From a virus: 64,000 nucleotides of DNA. The notes under the pieces were generated by a model, which worked only from the letters and a program-made list of their open reading frames with translations, did no database searches and was not told where the DNA came from. The stretch is taken from positions 20,689 to 84,688 of the IMG/VR virus record IMGVR_UViG_3300020578_000037. One strand, written 5' to 3'. How positions within the stretch are numbered: the stretch's first letter is position 1; every line of letters starts with the position of its first letter. Shown here in pieces: positions 44,583 to 51,853 of the stretch. Position numbers and translations under genes: made by a program.

Positions 44583-44590
44583 AGTATATT

Positions 44591-44599
44591 ACCTCCTTA
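44591..44599 (-). promoter_or_regulatory. Strong Shine-Dalgarno deciding the ATT start
   Basis: Minus strand TAAGGAGGT, 8 nt before the ATT at 44580-44582; the clearest ribosome-binding site seen in the window. Confidence 0.85.
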
Positions 44600-44602
44600 A
44601 AT

Positions 44603-44630
44603 ATTATAATAGAAACAATAAATAATTCAA
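44603..44630 (-). promoter_or_regulatory. sigma70-type promoter, glutamine amidotransferase operon
   Basis: -35 TTGAAT (44625-44630), 16 nt, -10 TATAAT (44603-44608). The predicted +1 (about 44596) is the first G of GGAGG, giving a 14-nt leader instead of none. Confidence 0.7.
44617..44624 (+). promoter_or_regulatory. Late-type octamer AATAAATA, 44632 gene
   Basis: AATAAATA ending 7 nt before the ATG, lying in the spacer of the divergent sigma70-type promoter. Confidence 0.62.
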
Positions 44631-44631
44631 G

Positions 44632-45549
44632 ATGAACAAAGATACAAAGTTTATTTTCGAAGCCTATTTAAATAAGAAAGTCGTATCAGAAGCACCTATT
44701 TACGCGGACGACTTAGGGTATACCGGTGATATAGAAAAGGCCCCGGGTAAAGGCTATGGTATAGGCAAGGCTGCAGCTAGAGAAAATAAATCAAAGACAG
44801 AGATAGCAAATCATTTATTAAATGTTATAAAGACTAAGCTCTTTAAGCCCGAAGCACATACAGTTGATGGTAAAGAATATCAGCTTTATTACCCTGGAAG
44901 TAAAATGAAATTTAGATCTGAATTAGAAAATCTCATTAAAAATGAGCTTAAACTCGGATCAACAGAAGCGAGATATACAGCAAGAGTGGTTGACAACTTA
45001 CTAAATGTATTGAGAGTTGATGTTGAAGGTGGTGCTGTTGCTAGCCCGGTTCAGGTTAAGCAAGCTGTAACTGCAGGTGTAGAGGGTAAAGCTACTAATG
45101 CACCGGTAGGTGATTCAACCCCTGCGACTCCTACGACACCTGCTTCAGTATCGGGTGAAAAATCTTTTGTAAAAAATTCTGCAGTCAGATTTATTAAAGA
45201 GTGGCAGCCTATATTTGTTGAATTGCCTGATGAAATTACTGTTAGTAAGGGTGATTTATATGATTCACCGGAATTAAGAAATGAGGTTATTGAAGCTATA
45301 ACTAGAGCCTTTGATGAGTCTAAAGCTAAAGATAAAGAATTGGTTACTGATTTTATAGACTCTTTAAAATATAAAAACAGTTATATACCTTCAGAAGAAG
45401 CTAAGCAAAAAGAGGGTGAAGGTACCGGTGAGGCGCCAAATGTTGAAGATTATCCTGAGGATGATGATGTAACTAGTGAGTTAAGATCCATGGGCGCTAT
45501 AGGCGGTCGTCGTGGCTATGATGCAGGTGGTTTTAGTTACGGAGATTAA
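44632..45549 (+). CDS. Late protein with capsid-leader-like N-terminus, unknown
   Basis: 305 residues. It opens MNKDTKFIFEAYLNKKVVSE: IFE before Ala and VSE before Ala are two candidate prohead-protease sites. A helical domain follows (IANHLLNVIKTKLFKP, then FRSELENLIKNELKLGS), a Thr/Pro/Ala/Val linker at about 145-185, a second domain (VKNSAVRFIKEWQPIFVELP, then EVIEAITRAFDESKAK), and an acidic, Gly/Arg/Asp-rich tail. Unrecognised. The two-domain-plus-linker plan fits an internal head protein. Late octamer upstream; alone on the plus strand between early minus genes. Confidence 0.55.
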   Translation: MNKDTKFIFEAYLNKKVVSEAPIYADDLGYTGDIEKAPGKGYGIGKAAARENKSKTEIANHLLNVIKTKLFKPEAHTVDGKEYQLYYPGSKMKFRSELENLIKNELKLGSTEARYTARVVDNLLNVLRVDVEGGAVASPVQVKQAVTAGVEGKATNAPVGDSTPATPTTPASVSGEKSFVKNSAVRFIKEWQPIFVELPDEITVSKGDLYDSPELRNEVIEAITRAFDESKAKDKELVTDFIDSLKYKNSYIPSEEAKQKEGEGTGEAPNVEDYPEDDDVTSELRSMGAIGGRRGYDAGGFSYGD

Positions 45550-45563
45550 TTTAGTTTCAAAAA

Positions 45564-46307
45564 TTAAACAGTAATATTTTTACACTTATATTTTTCCCAA
45601 GGTATTGAAATTTTATAGGGTAATGGGTCTATATAACCGGCATCTATAAAGCCTTTTATTCTTAAAGAACAAGCTGTACATTCACCACAAGCTCGTTCTT
45701 CTCCTTCATAACATGTCCAGGTATTCTTAAAATTTACTCCTAGTTTTATACCTAATTTTATAATTTCTGCTTTAGATTTATCGATTAACGGTGCTTGAAT
45801 GGTAATCTTGTTTCTTCGGTTTAAAGCCGATACTTTATTAATTTGCTCTAAGAATTCTTCACTACCATCCCAGAACCCGGCAACGCTATCGGCCTGTGCT
45901 GCTCCATGAAAAACAGTGCTAGCCCCTACGTTCTCTGCTATTGCCAGAGATATACTAAGAAGCATTAAGTTACGGTAAGGTACATAGTTTACCGTTTGTG
46001 GATCGCCCATTACGTCTTTGGCTTTAGCAACTGCAATCTTGTTGTTAAGGAGAGATGAAATCTGACAAATATCCTTAAAAAACGGTAATTTAATGGATTG
46101 ATATGTCACTGGCATGTCCAGTGATTCAATCTGTAGAGTAGCGCATAATAGCTCTTTATCTCTGTGCTTTTGACCGTAGTCATAGTTTACAGCTATGATC
46201 TCATCATACCTACTAGCAGCTAAATGTAGTAGTACAGAGCTGTCCATTCCCCCGGAAATAGGGACTACAGCTTTACTCGACGGGTTCTTCTTCGCCTTGC
46301 GCTTCAT
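45564..46307 (-). CDS. queC: 7-cyano-7-deazaguanine (preQ0) synthase
   Basis: Read from the ATG at 46307, 247 residues. A longer reading from 46403 lies inside uvsX and adds no family sequence. PP-loop SGGMDSS at 18-24, NYDYGQKHRDKE near 40, a middle GAAQADSVAGFWDG, and the C-terminal zinc-binding CGECTACSLRIKGF with an upstream Cys (TCYEGEE). QueC makes preQ0 from CDG, ammonia and ATP. In phages this feeds 7-deazaguanine DNA modification or tRNA queuosine. QueD, QueE, FolE and DpdA were not recognised in the window. It overlaps uvsX by 35 nt. Confidence 0.93.
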   Translation of the reverse strand: MKRKAKKNPSSKAVVPISGGMDSSVLLHLAASRYDEIIAVNYDYGQKHRDKELLCATLQIESLDMPVTYQSIKLPFFKDICQISSLLNNKIAVAKAKDVMGDPQTVNYVPYRNLMLLSISLAIAENVGASTVFHGAAQADSVAGFWDGSEEFLEQINKVSALNRRNKITIQAPLIDKSKAEIIKLGIKLGVNFKNTWTCYEGEERACGECTACSLRIKGFIDAGYIDPLPYKISIPWEKYKCKNITV

Positions 46308-47391
46308 TTGCGTTATACTTGTATTCTTCAGCCAAGCGCTTGTCGAGTTCAGGGATAATAAATTCCTCGTAGAAAGCGGGATCTTTTGCAAATGTCTTTG
46401 CATATCCTAGTTTATCGCCCTTCTTATACTTACCACTTGTGATACCGACGGTATAAGTTGCACCATTTTGTTCAACGATGCCTCTCACTGCTGCCATACC
46501 AAGTAAACCGCTATACTTGTTAAGACCGGTCTTAAAGGATAGATACATTTCTGTCTCTAAAAACGGGGGAAGGAAGCGATTCTTTACAGTTAACGCTCTA
46601 AGCGTTGTACCGCTATATTTGTTAGCTTCAGCTAACTTCTTATCTTCAGCATCCATGGAATCACCTTCACCTTCTTTTTCATGACGCTTAGCTAGCTGTA
46701 CTAAAATACTAGCCATATATACAGGTCCTGAGCCTCCAGCTTGGTTTTTTACAAGACTGGGAAACATTGAAGCCGGGTCATCATATGTATGATTAGTAAA
46801 CAAAATTGTAACGCCGGCTTTAGCGGCTTTAAAGGTCAGAGTACGAAACATACTCTTTAATGATTTTGCACGAAGACCCATATCAGATGCAGATTTATCC
46901 TTAGCTACGTCATCTAGCTCTTTCTGCGATGCTAGGTTACCAAGACTATCAATACTAATAATAAACTTACCTTTTGCATTGTTTTCAATAATACTATCAA
47001 GTAATGCGCTAACTTGATTACGACACTGATCAATAGTATCTACTGGTACATATTTGACATTTTCAGGATCTAAGCCTACACCCTTAGTACTATTCTCATC
47101 AATAGCAATTTCGGTATCAAATATAACAGGGGTAAGGCCTTTCTTTTGCGCGGTAGCAAGGATCTTATTTACAATAAATGTCTTACCTGTCTGACTAGGT
47201 CCAGAGAATCCGGTTATTCTCCCTTTAGGTACACCACCAGCCCTACAACTACCACCAAGTATAGCGTTAAGAGCGTAACATCCAGTATCAAACCACTCAT
47301 CAACTTTGCTAAGTGCATTTTCGTTTAAAAAAGAAGCTTCACTGTTAAGCTTATCTAATGATGCAAATATCTTACTAAGGTCTTTACTCAT
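46273..47391 (-). CDS. uvsX: RecA-like recombinase UvsX
   Basis: 372 residues (T4 UvsX is 391). Walker A GPSQTGKT at 64-71, preceded by GGVPKGRITGFSG. GKFIISIDSLGNLASQKELD is Walker B with the adjacent L1 region, and FTNHTYDDPASMFPSLVKNQ then AGGSGPVYMASI is the DNA-binding/L2 neighbourhood. Acidic C-terminus EEEPVE. It catalyses strand exchange in recombination-dependent replication with UvsY, gp32 and gp46/47. sigma70-type promoter, ATG start. Confidence 0.95.
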   Translation of the reverse strand: MSKDLSKIFASLDKLNSEASFLNENALSKVDEWFDTGCYALNAILGGSCRAGGVPKGRITGFSGPSQTGKTFIVNKILATAQKKGLTPVIFDTEIAIDENSTKGVGLDPENVKYVPVDTIDQCRNQVSALLDSIIENNAKGKFIISIDSLGNLASQKELDDVAKDKSASDMGLRAKSLKSMFRTLTFKAAKAGVTILFTNHTYDDPASMFPSLVKNQAGGSGPVYMASILVQLAKRHEKEGEGDSMDAEDKKLAEANKYSGTTLRALTVKNRFLPPFLETEMYLSFKTGLNKYSGLLGMAAVRGIVEQNGATYTVGITSGKYKKGDKLGYAKTFAKDPAFYEEFIIPELDKRLAEEYKYNANEAQGEEEPVE

Positions 47392-47397
47392 AGTCCT

Positions 47398-47425
47398 AGT
47401 ATAATGGAATGTTTAGAGAAAACAA
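47398..47425 (-). promoter_or_regulatory. sigma70-type promoter, uvsX
   Basis: -35 TTGTTT (47420-47425), 16 nt, -10 TATACT (47398-47403), 6 nt to the ATG. Same hexamers as the gp61 promoter. Confidence 0.68.
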
Positions 47426-47431
47426 GTAAAA

Positions 47432-47788
47432 TTATTCGTCAAACAACTTAATTACTTGCTCACCGTTATTAGTAGTAGGAGCGGCAACAGGAGCAAATAA
47501 CTTATTATACTGCTCAATCAAGCGAGGATCATTATCTACATCGAGTCCAATAACAATTGTGTCTAGGCTAAACTTCCAAGAAGTTCCATTATTACGCGAC
47601 TTCTCGCCAACAAACTCTCTAAAATAAAGCGGAATAGTTTGTACATTAAGCTGACCATTTTGCGTAGGCTGTACATGAATAATAGCGGGATTCTTAACAG
47701 TAAGAGAATTTTTGTCTGATTCTACTTGTTCAGCTAGAATTGTTCTTCCGATGTGATCAATAAAAGTAATAAGGTTCTTTTGGCTCAT
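47432..47788 (-). CDS. Small beta-rich protein downstream of gp43, unknown
   Basis: 118 residues. FIDHIGRTILAEQVESDKNS, then LTVKNPAIIHVQPTQNGQLN and TIPLYFREFVGEKS look like an Sm/Lsm-type beta barrel, and proteins of this appearance are common beside replication genes in marine T4-like phages. The flexible end closes EQVIKLFDE, which could be a clamp-binding peptide (weak). It has its own sigma70-type promoter, and uvsX follows. RNA or protein binding is a guess. Confidence 0.5.
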   Translation of the reverse strand: MSQKNLITFIDHIGRTILAEQVESDKNSLTVKNPAIIHVQPTQNGQLNVQTIPLYFREFVGEKSRNNGTSWKFSLDTIVIGLDVDNDPRLIEQYNKLFAPVAAPTTNNGEQVIKLFDE

Positions 47789-47794
47789 AAATAT

Positions 47795-47821
47795 ATTTTA
47801 TATGTTTCTTTAAAAAATCAA
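47795..47821 (-). promoter_or_regulatory. sigma70-type promoter, 47432-47788 gene
   Basis: -35 TTGATT (47816-47821), 15 nt, -10 TAAAAT (47795-47800), 6 nt to the ATG. Confidence 0.58.
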
Positions 47822-50401
47822 CTATACTTTTAGTAGTTCAAATAAATCAGTTTGAACTTGGCTTCCGGGTGATTGAAGCTTCCAGTTCACAGCTTCATAA
47901 AATCTTTCTATTACTGAAAATATAATTTTCTCGAACATCAATTCATGATCGGGTTCAAAAATATCTGCAAATTCTTTAGGATAATTATATTTGTATCCTA
48001 TAGTAGATAAGCCGAATTTGTTAGGCTGCCTAGCATAAAAATATCTAACTTTATCACCTGATGATATTTTTTCATATTTTGTTTTAGTGGAGAACCTGTC
48101 CAATAAGAGATTATAAAAATAAGCAGCTTTAACATGAATAGGCATGTGCTTTGCGGTATTAAAGCCATCGCACTGTGAAGCATATTTTTCATATCCCTTA
48201 ATTCCCATAACGAAAGCTATATCTTCTACAGGCAATTTTTTAAATATATCATAAGTTTCATTAAAAACTTTATTTGTTAAGCTAAGATCTTTTGTAAGTA
48301 GCATGGTTTCAATAATTCTTTTTACATATGGTTTGATAGGTGCGGGCATTGTTGTACGCACAACTTCGACGCCCGTATACTTAAATTTATTACAGGGAAT
48401 ACCCTCTTCATCTAATACATGTAATACATATCGTTTCTTCTGAAGAAATAATCCAGAATCAGCTATAGCTTCTCTTTTAAATACAAATCTACAATCTATA
48501 GAACCTAATGCCTGCTCACCCCATTTAACAATATTTTCATTTAAATAGTCTTCAATATCTTGAACTTGCTTATAATATTCAGGTGCTATTTTTTTATTTT
48601 TATCAAACATTCTTAAACCCGTTCTATCTACTAAGTGCTTTATAGAAATATAAGAGCTATCAGTATCATTGTATATAATAGGGCTCTCCTGCTCTATTTC
48701 TTTGTCTGTTAAATTAGCTTTTTCTTTTATATACAGTTCTAAAAGTCTGTTAGATTCCTTAATAACAGCTTGACCTGTTAGTGTAATAGACTCTGCTAAT
48801 TCGTCATCACCAAGAGGGCTATGCTTATTACCAAAGTAGCCATAAATCGTGTTAATTAAAATCTTGATAGTGTGTTGCGTTATGTTAAGATTATCCATCT
48901 CATGCTTAACCGCTTCTTTTTCTTGATCTGTACTTGTTATGTTTTTTCTTTTTAAAGAATTTAATTTCTTTTTAATTTCGACCCTCTTTTTATAATAATG
49001 GTCCACAATAGAAGGAATAATACCTTTTTCTTTTTGTGTAAAAAGTACTTTTGCTTTAGAGATAGATATTTTTTCTTTTTTAATAAACTCCATAAAACTA
49101 CTGTGTGATAGATTAAAAGTCTGGCCATTAATATGCTTTATGACGATTTCTTTATCATTTTTGTCTATAATTGTACCGACCTTAGTTTCGGGTGATAGGT
49201 TTAAAGTAATCATCACATTAGGATATAGACTGTTAGCATCAAAAGATATAATATGCTCTTGAAATCCTTTTTTCGGCTCAGCGACATATGCACCTGCGTT
49301 TTGTTCCTCAGTAAATCCTGTCTTATTAAAAGTAGGTATGCGTTGATTCTTACTACGTGATCTTATAGCGCATAGACCAGTAATAACAGACAATGATCCA
49401 AGTGCGCCTTCAAACGTAGTAAGACCTGCGTAAGCTATCATTCTTAAAAGCTGTAAGTATTGAAGCTTTTTCTCTAGATTAACGAGCAAATTAACGTCCT
49501 GAATATTATAATCGACAAATAGCTCCCAATTATCATCTGCTAGAGAAGCGAGATTGGTATCGCCGTAATCTACTTTGTTTGCACCGAGCTCTATTTCACC
49601 AATATTGTCTAATTTATATGAATCGCGTAAAGTGGGGCAAAATCTTTTATATATGTCTAGATAGTCTACACACGATACACCTTCAATATGCCAATGTACT
49701 TGTTCTTTACCAAACTTACCAGTAAAAACTATAGGCCTTATATATCCGACTGGAGAGAGTCTTTTAACTTCATCTTCACCTAAAATTCTTGTAATTCTAT
49801 TAATAATGTAAGGTACATCGAAAAATTCGCTATTCCATCCTGAAAGAATATCCGGATAATCAGATGTAAAGTAACTTAGAAATTTTGATAGTAAATCTTT
49901 TTCGGTCTTACAATATATATAAGTACAATTTTCTTTTTTAGTATGATAAGGTTTTAATCCCCACGTTATAAATTGCTTTCTTAACGTATCATAAACAGTT
50001 ATAATATTAATTACATGCTGCGGATCAGAAGGTATAGGGAACGAATCAGGACTATAAGTTTCAATATCAATAAACAGCACTCTTAACTCATTTTTACTAA
50101 ACTCATTTAGCTCGTTTTTTTCCCAAAAAGTGTCAATAAGAAATTGCTGCTGTACGTTAATATTTTCAAAGATTCTTGTTATTTTGTTGTCTTTAATATA
50201 TCTTGAGCGCTCTGCTTGATTCTTGAATCTTTTTTTCTTTAAAGGCGTATTAAAAATACTCTTGCAATCGCTATGATTATTTGTTTCTAAGAAAATATAA
50301 GGTTCAAATGTTGTATCATATGAAATACGTTTGCCCTCCGCGTCCCATGTAAATAGACGCATAACTTGGTCTCTAGGAATATAGGCAACATTACGATACA
50401 C
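47822..50401 (-). CDS. gp43: Family B DNA polymerase gp43-like
   Basis: 859 residues (T4 gp43 is 898), intact. Exonuclease I VLFIDIETYSPDSFPIPSD (about 110-130), exo II SGWNSEFFDVPYIINRI, exo III DYNIQDVNLLV. Polymerase motif A SFDANSLYPNVMITL (about 385-400), motif B KILINTIYGYFGN, motif C YNDTDSSYI (about 576). The C-terminus QVQTDLFELLKV holds QTDLF, a probable clamp-binding peptide matching the role of the T4 gp43 tail. Start GTG, 6 nt from a -10 box. Not split or interrupted by introns or inteins. Confidence 0.96.
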   Translation of the reverse strand: MYRNVAYIPRDQVMRLFTWDAEGKRISYDTTFEPYIFLETNNHSDCKSIFNTPLKKKRFKNQAERSRYIKDNKITRIFENINVQQQFLIDTFWEKNELNEFSKNELRVLFIDIETYSPDSFPIPSDPQHVINIITVYDTLRKQFITWGLKPYHTKKENCTYIYCKTEKDLLSKFLSYFTSDYPDILSGWNSEFFDVPYIINRITRILGEDEVKRLSPVGYIRPIVFTGKFGKEQVHWHIEGVSCVDYLDIYKRFCPTLRDSYKLDNIGEIELGANKVDYGDTNLASLADDNWELFVDYNIQDVNLLVNLEKKLQYLQLLRMIAYAGLTTFEGALGSLSVITGLCAIRSRSKNQRIPTFNKTGFTEEQNAGAYVAEPKKGFQEHIISFDANSLYPNVMITLNLSPETKVGTIIDKNDKEIVIKHINGQTFNLSHSSFMEFIKKEKISISKAKVLFTQKEKGIIPSIVDHYYKKRVEIKKKLNSLKRKNITSTDQEKEAVKHEMDNLNITQHTIKILINTIYGYFGNKHSPLGDDELAESITLTGQAVIKESNRLLELYIKEKANLTDKEIEQESPIIYNDTDSSYISIKHLVDRTGLRMFDKNKKIAPEYYKQVQDIEDYLNENIVKWGEQALGSIDCRFVFKREAIADSGLFLQKKRYVLHVLDEEGIPCNKFKYTGVEVVRTTMPAPIKPYVKRIIETMLLTKDLSLTNKVFNETYDIFKKLPVEDIAFVMGIKGYEKYASQCDGFNTAKHMPIHVKAAYFYNLLLDRFSTKTKYEKISSGDKVRYFYARQPNKFGLSTIGYKYNYPKEFADIFEPDHELMFEKIIFSVIERFYEAVNWKLQSPGSQVQTDLFELLKV

Positions 50402-50407
50402 AAATAG

Positions 50408-50435
50408 ATTATATATTATTCAATTAAAGGTGCAA
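50408..50435 (-). promoter_or_regulatory. sigma70-type promoter, gp43
   Basis: -35 TTGCAC (50430-50435), 16 nt, -10 TATAAT (50408-50413), 6 nt to the GTG. It lies in the 3' end of the 59-residue membrane gene. Confidence 0.7.
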
Positions 50436-50603
50436 AACTATTTTAAATAAAACTATTGCTGAACATATAGCGGCGACTAAGCTAGTAAATGTCCTTAAAA
50501 GCTCTAACTTATGATTATGACGGTCGACCCATATTTCAACCAAATCTCTAAGTCTACCTTCTTCTTCTAATTTTCTAATTTCTTTTTTAGTTAGGTTTTT
50601 CAT
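50424..50603 (-). CDS. 59-residue single-pass membrane protein
   Basis: ATG at 50601-50603, TAA at 50424-50426. Residues 1-38 are strongly charged (KKEIRKLEEEGRLRDLVEIW), then FTSLVAAICSAIVLFKIVLH forms one C-terminal hydrophobic helix of about 20 residues: a tail-anchored layout. It fills the gap between a glycosyltransferase (17-nt overlap with its 3' end) and gp43. Unrecognised. Small phage membrane proteins of this kind may be host-modifying. Real coding status rests on the fit in the gap and the clean amphipathic/hydrophobic plan. Confidence 0.55.
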   Translation of the reverse strand: MKNLTKKEIRKLEEEGRLRDLVEIWVDRHNHKLELLRTFTSLVAAICSAIVLFKIVLHL

Positions 50604-51819
50604 AACTATTTAATGAATTTAATAGCTTTCTATTAGAATCCCCACAAGGAAAATTATATAGTTCATAATACTTCATATAATTGTCGTCATTTTCAAGCCA
50701 CCTTTCTTCAGCAACTTTTCTTGCCTTAGCACACATATTCATGTATCTACCTTTCTTAGAGAGGGTGTCCTCAATTTGACCAATCATTTGCTCACCAGTG
50801 TCAAATTTTATTGGAGCATTTTCATAAGTAACTAAATTTTGACATGCAATTGGTAGCCCGAAGCAACAAGCTTCTATGTATTTTAAATCACTCTTAGCTT
50901 TATTAAATGTGTTGTTTTGAAGTGGTGCGACGAACATATTAGCTTTAAGATTATAAAGCTTCTCAGGATAATTATAGAGATGTTGCCACTGATGGAACTC
51001 TAAATCACCATTGGCGACGTACTGTCTTAATGGCAGGGGAAATGCGCCTAAGAATATCCATCTGTACTTGTGTCTTGTATCAATAATAGCTTTACATACA
51101 TGTGCAAAATCATCTTGTTGATTGATGCGGTTTTCTACATCAAAATGTGCACCTGACCCGGCATATATAATTCTTGGTCTTTTATCAAACTCATCATAAT
51201 TATCAGATATTTTTTTCTCATTATAAAAATGCCCCATCCAATATTTTGGTGGGTAATTTGGAATAATTGTTATGTTTTTGTGCTTTGTTTTATCAAAATA
51301 ATAATCCTTCATGAATTTACATGTCACAGTAATTTCATCACACAAACTCATAATTTGCTGTGCAGTTTCACGAATCTGAGGATCAGTAAATGCTGGCTTA
51401 AACTTATTATAATCGGGAATGTCTTCTTTAAAAACTAAATCATCAATTTCGTAAATTATTCTAAATCCGTGTTGCTTGCTAACTTCTTTTAAAAACTGCA
51501 CAAACCTTAACTGACTCGCTGTAGCTTGTCTTTGAATTCTAACAGCTTTAACGCCTCTAAAATAATTAGGATCAAAGCACATTACTGTACTGCCGTGAAT
51601 AACCATCTTTTGATAAGCATTAAGCATATGCTCTGGCCATATCATTCTCCAGAACCCACAGCCGCTGTAATCTGCGTAATAATTTAATCCTCTAGTAAGT
51701 TCTAATTCTGGTGGCCTAGGAGGGGTCTGCTTTGTGGGGGTGCGTTGACCTTGATTAATAGGTACAAACGGCTGCACAGTAGGCGAAACAAAAGGCGAAA
51801 CGTAAGGAGAGACAACCAT
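50587..51819 (-). CDS. GT4-like glycosyltransferase
   Basis: 410 residues. The first 30 residues are a Pro/Ser/Val-rich repeat (VSPYVSPFVSPTVQPFVP), unusual for the family and perhaps an anchor or linker. Then a GT-B fold: GFRIIYEIDDLVFKEDIPD, DEITVTCKFMKDYYFDKT, the inter-domain RPRIIYAGSGAHFDVENR and the donor-site region KSDLKYIEACCFGLPIACQN, with E-x-x-x-x-x-P before a typical C-terminal helix. Retaining sugar transferase, acceptor unknown. Lies between gp46 and gp43, far from other sugar genes; it has a plausible early promoter. Confidence 0.8.
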   Translation of the reverse strand: MVVSPYVSPFVSPTVQPFVPINQGQRTPTKQTPPRPPELELTRGLNYYADYSGCGFWRMIWPEHMLNAYQKMVIHGSTVMCFDPNYFRGVKAVRIQRQATASQLRFVQFLKEVSKQHGFRIIYEIDDLVFKEDIPDYNKFKPAFTDPQIRETAQQIMSLCDEITVTCKFMKDYYFDKTKHKNITIIPNYPPKYWMGHFYNEKKISDNYDEFDKRPRIIYAGSGAHFDVENRINQQDDFAHVCKAIIDTRHKYRWIFLGAFPLPLRQYVANGDLEFHQWQHLYNYPEKLYNLKANMFVAPLQNNTFNKAKSDLKYIEACCFGLPIACQNLVTYENAPIKFDTGEQMIGQIEDTLSKKGRYMNMCAKARKVAEERWLENDDNYMKYYELYNFPCGDSNRKLLNSLNSYEKPN

Positions 51820-51826
51820 ATATTAT

Positions 51827-51853
51827 ATTATATGCTAACCTCTTTATAATCAA
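51827..51853 (-). promoter_or_regulatory. sigma70-type promoter, 50587-51819 gene
   Basis: -35 TTGATT (51848-51853), 15 nt, -10 TATAAT (51827-51832), 7 nt to the ATG. It lies inside the 3' end of gp46. Confidence 0.55.

Noticed and set aside
45564-46403. Longer queC reading from 46403
   Set aside because: The extra 32 residues lie in the uvsX coding region and carry no QueC sequence; the ATG at 46307 leads straight into the PP-loop region.
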